Shown here piece by piece: positions 1 to 6,607 of a stretch of DNA of 6,746 bases (its first letter is position 1; each line of letters begins with the position of its first letter). The notes beneath the pieces are model-generated. The model searched no databases. It was not told the origin of the DNA and saw only the letters and a program-made list of their open reading frames with translations. Source of the DNA: Hyphomicrobiales bacterium. GTDB lineage: Bacteria; Pseudomonadota; Alphaproteobacteria; Rhizobiales; Devosiaceae. The stretch covers positions 1-6,746 of the forward strand of contig WFPQ01000321.1 of the NCBI GenBank assembly GCA_015487515.1, read 5' to 3'. The translations under genes were made by a program, and so were the position numbers.

Positions 1-116
1 CCTTCAAGCACCGCTTGCGACCAGCCGGGGCGCTTGGCACAAGGACCAGAAGAAAAATTGGGATTGGCCGGGCGCACGCCCGGTTTCGTGGCATCTGCCA
101 CTTTCATATCTGTCAT
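1..116 (-). CDS. serC: Phosphoserine aminotransferase SerC, N-terminal part (runs off the window)
   Basis: SerC is the PLP-dependent enzyme that transaminates 3-phosphohydroxypyruvate with glutamate to phosphoserine, the second step of serine biosynthesis; it also acts in pyridoxal phosphate synthesis in many bacteria. Only 38 codons are visible, starting with ATG at 116-114. Residues 14-32 read VRPANPNFSSGPCAKRPGW, the characteristic N-terminal block of alphaproteobacterial SerC, containing the FSSGP motif near the active site. The start is supported by a Shine-Dalgarno GAAAGGG (130-124) seven bases upstream; a second in-frame ATG at 107-105 lacks this. The gene is separated from the upstream outer-membrane gene by a terminator and sits behind a structured leader. 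serA commonly follows serC in this class, but that would lie outside the window. Identification rests on the short N-terminal block alone, which is highly distinctive. Confidence 0.9.
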   Translation of the reverse strand, partial: MTDMKVADATKPGVRPANPNFSSGPCAKRPGWSQAVLE

Positions 117-120
117 TTTA

Positions 121-157
121 CTACCCTTTCAGATAGGCGCCCCTCGTTGGGGAGGGG
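121..157 (-). ncRNA. serC leader-like structured 5' UTR with RBS-covering hairpin
   Basis: Two hairpins stand directly upstream of serC on the minus strand. The first (157-140) pairs CCCCTC with GAGGGG around a six-base loop. The second (136-121) pairs CTATCT with GGGTAG around a GAAA tetraloop, including two G-U pairs, and contains the serC Shine-Dalgarno sequence in its loop and 3' arm. A conserved alphaproteobacterial serC leader is known whose final stem overlaps the serC ribosome binding site; position, gene and architecture match that description. The hairpins are seen directly; membership in the family is inferred without a covariance-model search. Folding would be expected to limit translation initiation, but the signal sensed, if any, is not evident here. 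An additional GGCC/GGCC pairing (172-159) may extend the structure at its 5' side. Confidence 0.6.
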
Positions 158-170
158 TGGCCCGCTGAGG

Positions 171-199
171 CCATTACGCCCGGGCAAAATAAAATGCAA
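171..199 (-). promoter_or_regulatory. Candidate serC promoter
   Basis: Reading the minus strand, a TTGCAT element (199-194) is followed after 17 bases by TAATGG (176-171). The -35-like element is reasonable and the -10-like element is weak. It lies between the terminator of the upstream gene and the serC leader, which is where a serC promoter has to be, and would start transcription near 164, just before the leader hairpins. Confidence 0.3.
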
Positions 200-208
200 G
201 CGGTTTTT

Positions 209-242
209 CAAAAAAAACAACCCCCCCGCAAACGGAGGGGTT
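209..242 (-). terminator. Rho-independent terminator of the outer-membrane protein gene
   Basis: On the minus strand, positions 242-219 form a 10-bp stem (AACCCCTCCG with CGGGGGGGTT, one G-U pair) around a four-base loop TTTG, followed by G and eight T residues (217-210). This is a classic intrinsic terminator. It lies about 50 bases after the stop codon of the outer-membrane protein gene and insulates serC from it. Confidence 0.93.
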
Positions 243-292
243 GAATTGGAGGTCACATCAAACCGGAGCCAATCCCGGATTTTGCAGGCTTG

Positions 293-1012
293 CTAGTTCA
301 GACGATAACGCAGGGATGCCCTGGCTTCATGGATCAGATTATTGCTGATGATATAGATATCAGCAACATTGGCGGGCTGACTCATGACCTTGTTCATGTA
401 AATGCCGCGATATCCCACATCGGCAACCATGTTGCCCATGTCATAACTGACGCCACCCATTATGGCCGCAGCCGCCTCAAGGGAAGTTCCCCATGCACTC
501 AGCGTGCCACCGGCATCCCTTACTTCCGAATAGTTCTTGGCCATGCCAATGCCGGCGCCCACATAGGCACCAAAACCACCCTCGGCAGCTCCATAACCAC
601 CCAGGTTGAAATCATAATATGCATTGGCCAGCAAAAGAGCACTGCGCATGCCAACCCGGTAATCGGCAACCGAAGTCAACCCTTCAAGGCTGAGATAATC
701 GACGGTCACATCACCACGAAGGCCATCACCGGTTTCATAGCCGAACCCGACACCCACACTGTATCCATATCCCGGAGTGGTAAAAGTGGCCAGGCAGCCG
801 CAGCTTCCATTACCCGCCTGCCACAATGCACCGGCTACCGAGCCCCGCAGGTAGAAATTTCCACCAAGCCCGTAATCCACTTCTGGAATTTCATAAGCAG
901 GCGGAGGTGTATATTCAATGATTCCGGCAGAAAATGCCGAACCCAGCATCATGACAGGGACCCCGATCATCCCCCAGAATGCCGTTACAAAAATTGATAG
1001 CAGCTTACGCAT
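293..1012 (-). CDS. Small outer-membrane beta-barrel protein (Omp25/opacity-like porin family)
   Basis: A 239-residue secreted protein, probably an eight-stranded outer-membrane barrel of the OmpA-like/opacity type common in alphaproteobacteria; its exact role is unknown. Residues 1 to about 29 form a signal peptide (MRKLL basic start, long hydrophobic stretch, SAFSA cleavage region). A proline-rich linker (PPPAYEIPEVDYG, 36-48) precedes the strand pattern FYLRGSVAGALW, YSVGVGFGYE, LRGDVTVDYLSLEG, SALLLANAYYDF and FGAYVGAGIGMAKN, with alternating hydrophobic and small residues and Gly/Tyr-rich turns. The start at 1012 is chosen over an in-frame ATG at 1060 because AAAGAGGA lies eight bases upstream and the signal peptide begins properly there. 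The protein ends LRYRLN rather than with a terminal Phe or Tyr, which is atypical for the barrel-assembly signal. C71-G-C73 sits in a probable loop. It is monocistronic, with its own terminator and candidate CtrA-controlled promoter. Confidence 0.85.
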   Translation of the reverse strand: MRKLLSIFVTAFWGMIGVPVMMLGSAFSAGIIEYTPPPAYEIPEVDYGLGGNFYLRGSVAGALWQAGNGSCGCLATFTTPGYGYSVGVGFGYETGDGLRGDVTVDYLSLEGLTSVADYRVGMRSALLLANAYYDFNLGGYGAAEGGFGAYVGAGIGMAKNYSEVRDAGGTLSAWGTSLEAAAAIMGGVSYDMGNMVADVGYRGIYMNKVMSQPANVADIYIISNNLIHEARASLRYRLN

Positions 1013-1061
1013 TTTACGAATCCTCTTTAAAGCCACAAGTTGGCCGATAGTCCGCATCATG

Positions 1062-1090
1062 CCTATATTTGGTTAAAACGGGATTAACCT
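1062..1090 (-). promoter_or_regulatory. Candidate CtrA-controlled promoter of the outer-membrane gene
   Basis: Positions 1073-1088 carry TTAA, seven bases, then TTAAC, the consensus of the alphaproteobacterial cell-cycle regulator CtrA. The same pattern (TTAA-N7-TTAAC) also reads on the minus strand because the outer flanks are GG and CC. A -10-like TATAGG on the minus strand (1067-1062) lies 17 bases after a weak -35-like AGGTTA (1090-1085), so the box would overlap the -35 and spacer, the usual placement for CtrA-activated promoters. Transcription would start near 1055, giving a leader of roughly 43 bases. The box is an exact match; the promoter assignment is inference. Confidence 0.5.
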
Positions 1091-1096
1091 AAACAA

Positions 1097-1141
1097 TTAA
1101 CCCTAATATTGGGTATTTTTCACGTTTACGATTGATTAACC
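1097..1141. promoter_or_regulatory. Additional TTAACC elements, probable secondary CtrA sites
   Basis: Two more TTAACC elements lie just beyond the perfect CtrA box. One at 1097-1102 is nine bases from the TTAA at 1084-1087, two longer than the consensus spacing. One at 1136-1141 is paired with TTTA (1125-1128) at exactly seven bases, a one-mismatch CtrA site. Three TTAACC copies within about 60 bp suggest cooperative binding upstream of the outer-membrane gene. Functional assignment is inference from motif matching. Confidence 0.4.
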
Positions 1142-1417
1142 ATAACCCTCCCAAGAATACATTATTGCAATACTATGTAAAAATCAGGCAATTTTCATTT
1201 GAGGCAAATATTCATGATAATCATCATGTCTCAAACGGATAATGAAACAAAACCCGCCACCCAAAGACCATGATGTCCGCCAAAAACCACGGACGCGAAA
1301 ACAGGCACCGCAAATGCCCCAAACCCCCGCATCCCCACCGGTTTCCCTGCCATCAGGGCAATTCCATGGCAACGCGGTCCATGCCCGGCAGGCAACGGGA
1401 AAAACTGCCCAAAAATA
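1142..1417. other. Intergenic stretch between glmM and the outer-membrane gene, no convincing gene
   Basis: Together with the promoter region, about 405 bases separate the glmM stop from the start of the outer-membrane gene. Short open frames on both strands here encode nothing I recognise, and none combines a good ribosome binding site with coding-like composition. No strong terminator follows glmM: the best hairpin pairs CCCTG and CAGGG near 1344-1357 and has no T-run. The stretch 1142-1240 is AT-rich and resembles a regulatory region, while 1241-1417 is C-rich on the + strand, like the neighbouring coding DNA, and could be decayed coding sequence. Confidence 0.5.
1213..1228. promoter_or_regulatory. 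Fur-box-like palindrome
   Basis: CATGAT and ATCATG form a 6-bp inverted repeat around AATC (1213-1228). Within it, ATGATAATCAT (1214-1224) is identical to the central 11 bases of the classical 19-bp Fur box; across all 19 positions I count 14 matches. A TTGAGA element on the minus strand (1234-1229) abuts it, so a repressor here could block a distal promoter of the outer-membrane gene about 200 bases from its start. Alphaproteobacterial Fur, Mur and Irr proteins have diverged specificities, so the regulator is uncertain. Confidence 0.3.
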
Positions 1418-2761
1418 CTATGCAGCACTCGCTATGGCATCGGAAATTTCACGAACGACCTTTGCCACCAGCGCCTCGTCATCCCCCTGCCCCATTATCC
1501 TTATCAGCGGCTCCGTTCCCGATGCCCTGATCACAAGATGTCCCTTTTCCCCAAGACGGTTCTTGCCCTGCTCTATCAGCCGCATGACATTCTTGTCGGA
1601 CAGGGGCTGTCCCCGTCTGAACCTGACATTGTGCATCAGTTGCGGCACCTTTTCATAAATATCGCAAACCCTGGAAACCGCTTGTCCCTTCGAAGTCACC
1701 ACCTGCAACAATTGCAACGCCGCCACCAGGCCATCTCCGGTCGTGGTGAAATCAGACAATATTATGTGGCCGGACTGTTCTCCTCCCAGGTTGAAATTGT
1801 TGGCCCGCATGCTCTCCAGCACGTAGCGGTCACCGACCTTGGCCCTGTCCATCTTCAGGTCCATCCCCTGCAGAAACCTTTCAAGCCCCAGATTTGACAT
1901 TACCGTTGCCGCAATTCCTCCCCCGCTCAGAATGCCCCGTTCATGCCAGGATTTTGCAATGACTCCCATGAGTTGATCACCATCAACCATTTCACCCCGT
2001 TCATCGACGACCAGAACCCTGTCCGCATCCCCATCCAGCGCAATGCCTATATCGGCCCTGGTTTCCCGAACCTTTTCACTCAATTTTTCCGGGGAGGTTG
2101 ATCCGCATTTTTCATTGATATTGAAACCGTCAGGCTTGTCACCGATTGCAAAAACCTCGGCCCCCAGTTCCCAGAGAGCCTCCGGGGCAACCTTGTAGCC
2201 GGCCCCGTTGGCACAATCGACTACTATCCTTAATCCGGTAAAATCCGTATCTCTTGGCAACGTCCTTTTTGCATATTCCACGTAACGCGTCCGGGCTTCC
2301 TCTATCCGTTTGGCCCGACCGATTTTCTGCCCCTGGGAGAGACGTGAATTAAGGTCGCTGTCCATCAGCTTTTCGATTTCCTCCTCCATCCGGTCGGTCA
2401 GTTTGTAACCATCAGGCCTGAACAGCTTTATTCCATTATCTTCGTAAAGGTTGTGCGAGGCAGAAATCATCACCCCCAGATCAGCCCGCATGGAGCGGGT
2501 CAGCATGGCAACGGCCGGAGTCGGCATGGGCCCCAGCAAAAACACGTCCATGCCCACCGCCGTAAACCCGGCCGTCAGGGCATTTTCGATCATGTATCCC
2601 GAGCGTCTCGTATCCTTGCCGATAACCACCCGGTGCCGATGATCCCCCCGCTTAAAAACAAGCCCCGTGGCCATTCCCACTCTCAGCGCCAGATCCGGGG
2701 TCAGCTTGCTGCCATTGGCCAGTCCCCTGATTCCATCGGTTCCAAAATATTTTCGTGCCAT
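1418..2761 (-). CDS. glmM: Phosphoglucosamine mutase GlmM
   Basis: Cytosolic enzyme that interconverts glucosamine-6-phosphate and glucosamine-1-phosphate, feeding UDP-GlcNAc synthesis for peptidoglycan and lipopolysaccharide. It is 447 residues, the usual family length, starting [13 protein letters not shown]. The four alpha-D-phosphohexomutase signatures are present: phosphoserine loop ISASHN with catalytic S102, metal-binding loop DGDADR (243-248), sugar-binding loop GGEQSGH (326-332) and phosphate-binding loop RASGTEP (412-418). All catalytic residues are intact. The residue after ASHN is L105, where Pro or Ala is more usual. The ATG at 2761 is chosen over an in-frame TTG at 2800 because the family N-terminus begins here; GGA lies seven bases upstream and AGGA nearly abuts the codon. 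It follows ftsH, as in many alphaproteobacteria, but a terminator between them suggests a separate promoter. Confidence 0.98.
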   Translation of the reverse strand: MARKYFGTDGIRGLANGSKLTPDLALRVGMATGLVFKRGDHRHRVVIGKDTRRSGYMIENALTAGFTAVGMDVFLLGPMPTPAVAMLTRSMRADLGVMISASHNLYEDNGIKLFRPDGYKLTDRMEEEIEKLMDSDLNSRLSQGQKIGRAKRIEEARTRYVEYAKRTLPRDTDFTGLRIVVDCANGAGYKVAPEALWELGAEVFAIGDKPDGFNINEKCGSTSPEKLSEKVRETRADIGIALDGDADRVLVVDERGEMVDGDQLMGVIAKSWHERGILSGGGIAATVMSNLGLERFLQGMDLKMDRAKVGDRYVLESMRANNFNLGGEQSGHIILSDFTTTGDGLVAALQLLQVVTSKGQAVSRVCDIYEKVPQLMHNVRFRRGQPLSDKNVMRLIEQGKNRLGEKGHLVIRASGTEPLIRIMGQGDDEALVAKVVREISDAIASAA

Positions 2762-2801
2762 TTCCTGATCCGTCCCGGCTATGAACCCAACAAACCGCAA
2801 T

Positions 2802-2834
2802 ATTATACGACAAATGCGAATTTGCGATGGTCAA
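2802..2834 (-). promoter_or_regulatory. Candidate glmM promoter
   Basis: On the minus strand a perfect -10 hexamer TATAAT (2807-2802) lies about 40 bases before the glmM start. The best -35 match, TTGACC, ends 21 bases further upstream (2834-2829), longer than ideal, so either that spacing is tolerated or the -35 is weak. The region is AT-rich and follows the ftsH terminator, which makes a promoter here necessary unless there is readthrough. Confidence 0.45.
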
Positions 2835-2882
2835 TTGGTCCAAATACCAAAATTGACTAATAAAATTCTACCTGCCACCCCG

Positions 2883-2915
2883 AAAAAACGAAAACGCCGG
2901 GCAACATGCCCGGCG
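2883..2915 (-). terminator. Rho-independent terminator downstream of ftsH
   Basis: On the minus strand CGCCGGGCA (2915-2907) pairs perfectly with TGCCCGGCG (2903-2895) around a three-base loop, followed by TTTT, CG and six T residues (2894-2883). A nine-pair GC-rich stem with a split T-run is a strong intrinsic terminator. It lies about 90 bases after the ftsH stop and separates ftsH from glmM. Confidence 0.9.
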
Positions 2916-2935
2916 CTCTCTTTAATGATCAGCAG

Positions 2936-2960
2936 GATTTACTCGAACCGGCGACATCCC
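2936..2960 (-). other. tRNA T-arm-like fragment without a matching 3' arm
   Basis: The minus strand here contains GCCGGTTCGAGT, which looks like the 5' strand of a tRNA T-stem followed by its T-loop, preceded by a variable-loop-like GGATGTC. The expected complementary strand CCGGC is absent; the sequence continues AAATCC. No D-arm or anticodon arm can be built upstream. It may be a remnant of a tRNA 3' end left by past integration, or chance resemblance. Confidence 0.2.
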
Positions 2961-2964
2961 ACCC

Positions 2965-2993
2965 GACAAGGTGCAAGACAAGGTGCAAGACAA
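2965..2993. repeat. 12-bp tandem repeat, about 2.4 copies
   Basis: The unit GACAAGGTGCAA occurs twice without mismatch (2965-2976, 2977-2988), followed by a partial third copy GACAA. It lies between the ftsH stop codon and its terminator, next to the tRNA-like fragment. It contains no hairpin and no obvious protein-binding motif. Confidence 0.85.
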
Positions 2994-3004
2994 ATGCCCT
3001 GCAC

Positions 3005-4954
3005 TCATCCCTCGGGCTGGGGCTCCATGCCCTGGCTTCCCTCTGCTCCCTTGTCCGGATCCTGCTTTTTCTTGCGCTTTGCCTTGCCGGCACTGGGAAC
3101 CCCGGTACCCTTTGGAGTATCCACGTCATCATCGGAAATCCTGACGGGCTGCTTGCCATTGATCAGGTCGATGATTTCCTCACCGGTCAATGTCTCATAT
3201 TCAATCAGGGCCTTTGCCAGGGCATGCAGATCATCAATATTTTCCCGAATGACCCTTTGTGCCGTGTCATATCCTTCTTCCACGAAGCGCTTCACCTCGC
3301 TGTCCACCAGTTTCTGGGTGGCATCGGAAACATGGGCTCCTGCCTGTCCCATGGAACGCCCCAGGAACACCTCTTCCTGGTTGTCCCCGTAAAGCAGCGG
3401 ACCCAGCTTGTCGGACATTCCGAACTGCGTTGCCATGGCCTTGGCCAGGTTTGTTGCCATCTTGATGTCCGCCGACGCCCCGGAAGTCACCATCTCATCG
3501 CCGAATATTTCCTCTTCGGCCACCCTTCCGCCCATTGCAACCGCCAGGTCGGCCTTGCATTTCTGACGGGTCAGGGAAACCTGGTCCTTCTCTGGCAGTC
3601 GTATCACCATGCCCAGGGCCCGCCCCCTTGGCACGATGGTGGCCTTGTGGATCGGGTCCGATCCCTTCATCTTGACCGCCAGCAGGGCATGCCCGGCCTC
3701 GTGATATGCGGTCAGTTTCTTTTCCTCCTCGCTCAGGGCCAGGGTACGCCTTTCAGCCCCCATCATCAGTTTGTCCTTGGCATCCTCGAACTCCTGCATG
3801 GTTACAAAACGCTTGTTGCGCCTGGCCGCAAGCAGGGCCCCCTCATTGACCAGATTCATCAGGTCGGCACCGGAAAAACCCGGGGTTCCCCTTGCCACCA
3901 CTTTCAGATCCACATCCGGGGCCAGGGGCACCTTTCTGACATGGACCTTGAGGATTTTCTCCCTTCCCGCCACATCCGGGTTGGAAACCACAACCTGCCT
4001 GTCAAATCTTCCCGGACGCAACAGGGCCGGATCAAGTACATCGGGACGGTTGGTAGCAGCAATAACGATTATGCTCTCATTGGCTTCGAATCCGTCCATT
4101 TCGACCAGCAACTGGTTAAGGGTCTGTTCCCGTTCATCATTGCCCCCGCCAAGACCGGCCCCCCGGTGACGCCCGACCGCGTCAATCTCGTCAATGAAAA
4201 TTATGCAGGGAGAGTTCTTCTTGGCCTGTTCAAACATGTCGCGCACCCTTGAAGCGCCTACCCCCACGAACATTTCGACAAAATCCGAACCGGAAATGGA
4301 GTAGAACGGCACCGCCGCCTCCCCGGCTACCGAACGGGCCAGAAGGGTCTTGCCGGTGCCCGGGGGACCAACCAGCAGCACCCCGCGCGGAATGCGTCCG
4401 CCAAGGCGCTGGAATTTTCCCGGATCACGCAGATATTCAACGATTTCCTCCAGGTCCTGCTTGGCCTCGTCAACCCCTGCCACATCTTCGAAGGTCACCT
4501 TGCCATGGGCTTCGGTCATCATCTTGGCCTTGGATTTTCCAAACCCCATGGCTCCGCCGCGACCTCCGCCCTGCATCTGGCGAATGAAGAAGAACCAAAC
4601 CCCGATAATGACCAGGAAAGGCAGCCACGAAGAAAGCAATATGGACCAGAACGGGCTGGCATCAGGCGCTGCGGCAGTTATTTCCACCCCGTTGGCCTCG
4701 AGACGGTCCACGATATTGGTTCCTTCCGGAATCATGGTTTCGAACTGCGTGTTGTCCCGCAGCAGGCCGGTAACCTTGTTGTCGGCTATGGTAACGGTCA
4801 GCACCGAACCGGCATCCACATCCTCGATGAATTGCGAGTAGGTACGCTCGGTAACCAGCACGGAACGGCCGGTAGACTGAAACACCTGAAACAGGCCCAT
4901 CAGCATGAATAGGATAACCAGCCAGATGGCAAAGTTGCGAAAATTTCCGTTCAT
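3005..4954 (-). CDS. ftsH: ATP-dependent zinc metalloprotease FtsH
   Basis: Inner-membrane hexameric AAA+ protease that extracts and degrades misassembled membrane proteins and selected cytosolic regulators. It is 649 residues, normal for the family. Transmembrane segments lie at about 8-25 and 102-125, with the periplasmic domain between them. The AAA module has Walker A GPPGTGKT (196-203), pore loop FVGV (229-232), Walker B IIFIDEID (251-258, D255/E256) and the second region of homology with putative arginine fingers R313 and R316. The peptidase has HEAGH (418-422) and the probable third zinc ligand D496 in SGASADIK. The C-terminus is a charged, low-complexity tail (about 612-649). The ATG at 4954 has AGGA eight bases upstream. 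The gene lies between tilS and glmM, ends in a strong terminator and probably has its own promoter. All catalytic elements are intact. Confidence 0.99.
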   Translation of the reverse strand: MNGNFRNFAIWLVILFMLMGLFQVFQSTGRSVLVTERTYSQFIEDVDAGSVLTVTIADNKVTGLLRDNTQFETMIPEGTNIVDRLEANGVEITAAAPDASPFWSILLSSWLPFLVIIGVWFFFIRQMQGGGRGGAMGFGKSKAKMMTEAHGKVTFEDVAGVDEAKQDLEEIVEYLRDPGKFQRLGGRIPRGVLLVGPPGTGKTLLARSVAGEAAVPFYSISGSDFVEMFVGVGASRVRDMFEQAKKNSPCIIFIDEIDAVGRHRGAGLGGGNDEREQTLNQLLVEMDGFEANESIIVIAATNRPDVLDPALLRPGRFDRQVVVSNPDVAGREKILKVHVRKVPLAPDVDLKVVARGTPGFSGADLMNLVNEGALLAARRNKRFVTMQEFEDAKDKLMMGAERRTLALSEEEKKLTAYHEAGHALLAVKMKGSDPIHKATIVPRGRALGMVIRLPEKDQVSLTRQKCKADLAVAMGGRVAEEEIFGDEMVTSGASADIKMATNLAKAMATQFGMSDKLGPLLYGDNQEEVFLGRSMGQAGAHVSDATQKLVDSEVKRFVEEGYDTAQRVIRENIDDLHALAKALIEYETLTGEEIIDLINGKQPVRISDDDVDTPKGTGVPSAGKAKRKKKQDPDKGAEGSQGMEPQPEG

Positions 4955-5062
4955 TTATCAATTCCTGAAAGATTTGAGGAACAACTGCCACAACCCCGTA
5001 ACCGGTTGCCCCATTTTACCAACGGCCGAACCGCATCCACACGCCGCCCCGCACCTGCTGCG

Positions 5063-5091
5063 AATGTAGGACGCTGCCCCCCCACATACAA
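5063..5091 (-). promoter_or_regulatory. Candidate ftsH promoter, possibly heat-shock type
   Basis: On the minus strand TTGTAT (5091-5086) is followed after 17 bases by TACATT (5068-5063), a recognisable housekeeping promoter with 3/6 and 4/6 matches. The extended context CCCTTG and CCTACATT also resembles RpoH-type elements (CTTG and a C-rich -10), which would suit ftsH, a heat-shock gene in many proteobacteria. It would start transcription about 100 bases before the ftsH ATG. The elements are seen; the sigma factor is inference. Confidence 0.4.
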
Positions 5092-5153
5092 GGGCGCCCC
5101 CGGCCAGGGTCCATATAATTCATGCAAAAACGCCCAAATAATTCGCATCCAGC

Positions 5154-5201
5154 CACCCGTAACAGCCCAGAAGCACCCGTAACAGCCCAGAAATACCCGA
5201 A
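5154..5201. repeat. 20-bp direct tandem repeat
   Basis: Two adjacent 20-bp units (5154-5173 and 5174-5193), built on CACCCGTAACAGCCCAGAA, match at 19 of 20 positions, with a degenerate third start (TACCCGAA, 5194-5201). The repeat lies upstream of the candidate ftsH promoter. The unit is not a multiple of three and is not clearly palindromic, so neither a coding role nor a simple dimeric operator is obvious. Confidence 0.85.
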
Positions 5202-5320
5202 CATGTCAGGTTTTCATGACCAGCACAGGCAACCCCCAGCAATCATAAATTCCCATAACGTAAAACCGGGCAACTTGACAGTCCCCGACCCTAACCCGGG
5301 TTGATCTGTTTTTCACCGCG

Positions 5321-6607
5321 TCAAATCATCACCTTTGCCTGAAAATTCACCAGCCGGCTGAAAACAAGCTCATCAAATGATTGCTCGCCTATGGCCAGCA
5401 GCTTTTCGTTTTCATCAACCACCAGCGGGCAGCAATGAATCCAGCCCATTCTCACATGCCCCAGATCCCCGGAAATTTTCTTCAGTTGTCGACGCTCAAG
5501 ACCTTCTGCACCCTTGACAATTACCACCCTGTCCCTGCGATTTTCCACGACGAAGCGCCCGTCCCAGACAATGCTTTCCCCGGGGGCAAGCACATATCTG
5601 GTATCCCGGATGCGTGAAACCTCCCTGAAAACCGCGACTTTGCCGCCATGCAGGGCAATAACGCATCCCCCGGTCACCTCCCCGGAAAAACCATCCTTTC
5701 TAACATGTTGCAGCAATGTTTCGAGCTGGGAAAGTTCCCCATGGCTCCGTCCGCCCGAAGCCCTGTAAATCATTTCGCCCAGCAGTCGGATTGCAATCTC
5801 GCAGGGCTGTTCCAAAAACCGCTCCCGGCAGATCATCTGCACGCCGAATTGATTCCATTCGACCAGTTCTTCATATCTCTGATGGCAAAACACCTCCAGC
5901 GCCCTTTGGGCCCTTCCCATCCTTGCTGCGAACCTGGCCAGGTTCGCCCCATCAAGTCCCTTCTCCCCGTTTCGTGCCAGAAACTTGCGCCAGCGAACCC
6001 GTTCAAACCCCAGATCTTCATTCGAGGGATCATGACATGGTTCAAGACCTGCCTGCTCAACTATTTTCACAAGATCCTGACGGCCAAGGGCCAGCAGGGG
6101 GCGAAAAACCCTGACCCCTTCGACTTCAGAAAAACTTTCCATGCCCCTAAGTCCGTTCAGTCCGCTGCCCCGGGCCAGGCGCATCAACACGGTTTCCGCC
6201 TGGTCATCCATGTGATGTCCGCTCAATAATATTCTTGCGCCATCCACCTCCATCTGTCTGCCGATCAATCCGTAGCGGGCCCTTCTTGCCGATACCTGCA
6301 AGCCGGTTCCGGGCTTTTTGCCACGCCAGACAAGGATCCTGTGTTCAAAGCCGAAATCAAGGGCTATATCCCTGACCTTTTCACATTCCGCCCCCGCTTC
6401 CGGGCGCAACCCGTGATCGACACTGTAAACGAAAACCTTCGGCCCCCTGATGCCGGCTCCAGAGCCCTGCAGCCAGTCCCTGACCAGGATCATCAGGGCC
6501 AGGGAATCCGTGCCCCCCGAAACCGCCAGCCCTATGGATTTCTCCCCGGCCACCGGATCAAAAAGCCGATCGCTCTCTCTGGCACAAAGTCCGGAATTTT
6601 CACTCAA
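5321..6607 (-). CDS. tilS: tRNA(Ile)-lysidine synthetase TilS
   Basis: Cytosolic ATP-dependent enzyme that attaches lysine to C34 of the CAU-anticodon tRNA-Ile, making lysidine so that the tRNA reads AUA and is charged with isoleucine; essential in most bacteria. It is 428 residues as called. It has the PP-loop ATP pyrophosphatase signature SGGTDS (30-35), DHGLRP (64-69), GHHMDDQAETVLMRLARG (130-147) and the conserved DPSN and RVRWRKFL region (193-210), then a less conserved C-terminal half ending near residue 428. The start is uncertain: no ATG precedes the PP-loop in this frame. TTG at 6607 is used here, with AGAAGGA only two bases upstream; GTG at 6553 is an alternative without a ribosome binding site. 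ftsH follows 366 bases later, as expected for alphaproteobacteria. Confidence 0.95.
   Translation of the reverse strand: MSENSGLCARESDRLFDPVAGEKSIGLAVSGGTDSLALMILVRDWLQGSGAGIRGPKVFVYSVDHGLRPEAGAECEKVRDIALDFGFEHRILVWRGKKPGTGLQVSARRARYGLIGRQMEVDGARILLSGHHMDDQAETVLMRLARGSGLNGLRGMESFSEVEGVRVFRPLLALGRQDLVKIVEQAGLEPCHDPSNEDLGFERVRWRKFLARNGEKGLDGANLARFAARMGRAQRALEVFCHQRYEELVEWNQFGVQMICRERFLEQPCEIAIRLLGEMIYRASGGRSHGELSQLETLLQHVRKDGFSGEVTGGCVIALHGGKVAVFREVSRIRDTRYVLAPGESIVWDGRFVVENRRDRVVIVKGAEGLERRQLKKISGDLGHVRMGWIHCCPLVVDENEKLLAIGEQSFDELVFSRLVNFQAKVMI

Larger units (their letters stand above)
4955..5320. other. tilS-ftsH intergenic region
   Basis: A 366-base gap with no convincing gene. Open frames on the minus strand (for example 5204-5016) encode Trp/Gly/Arg-rich peptides without family resemblance, and they change character across the repeat. 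It holds a candidate ftsH promoter (5091-5063), a 20-bp tandem repeat (5154-5201), and a perfect 10-bp palindrome AACCCGGGTT (5293-5302) right after the tilS stop that has no loop or T-run and is not a standard terminator. Transcription from tilS could therefore continue into ftsH. Confidence 0.6.

Noticed and set aside
68..83. GC-rich inverted repeat CCGGGC/GCCCGG, terminator-like
   Set aside because: It falls inside the serC coding sequence and has no adequate T-run on either strand.
290..997. + strand 235-codon frame opposite the outer-membrane gene
   Set aside because: The minus-strand product has a signal peptide, SD and terminator; the + product has none of these and reads as a mirror artefact.
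1100..1114. ACCC-N7-GGGT inverted repeat followed by T residues on the + strand
   Set aside because: The four-pair stem is too weak for a terminator, and no + strand gene ends here.
1231..1428. Minus-strand 65-codon frame after glmM (GTG start, or ATG at 1353)
   Set aside because: It overlaps the glmM end, has no convincing ribosome binding site, no recognisable family, and composition not clearly coding; probably a chance open frame.
2831..2856. Imperfect inverted repeat TCAATTGG/CCAAAATTGA before glmM
   Set aside because: It needs a two-base bulge and a loop of eight in AT-rich DNA; expected by chance.
2906..4252. Long + strand open frame opposite ftsH
   Set aside because: It is antisense to the unmistakable ftsH gene and its protein has no family features; long antisense frames are common opposite such codon usage.
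5293..5302. AACCCGGGTT palindrome after tilS as a terminator
   Set aside because: It has no loop and no T-run on the minus strand, so it cannot form a standard intrinsic terminator.
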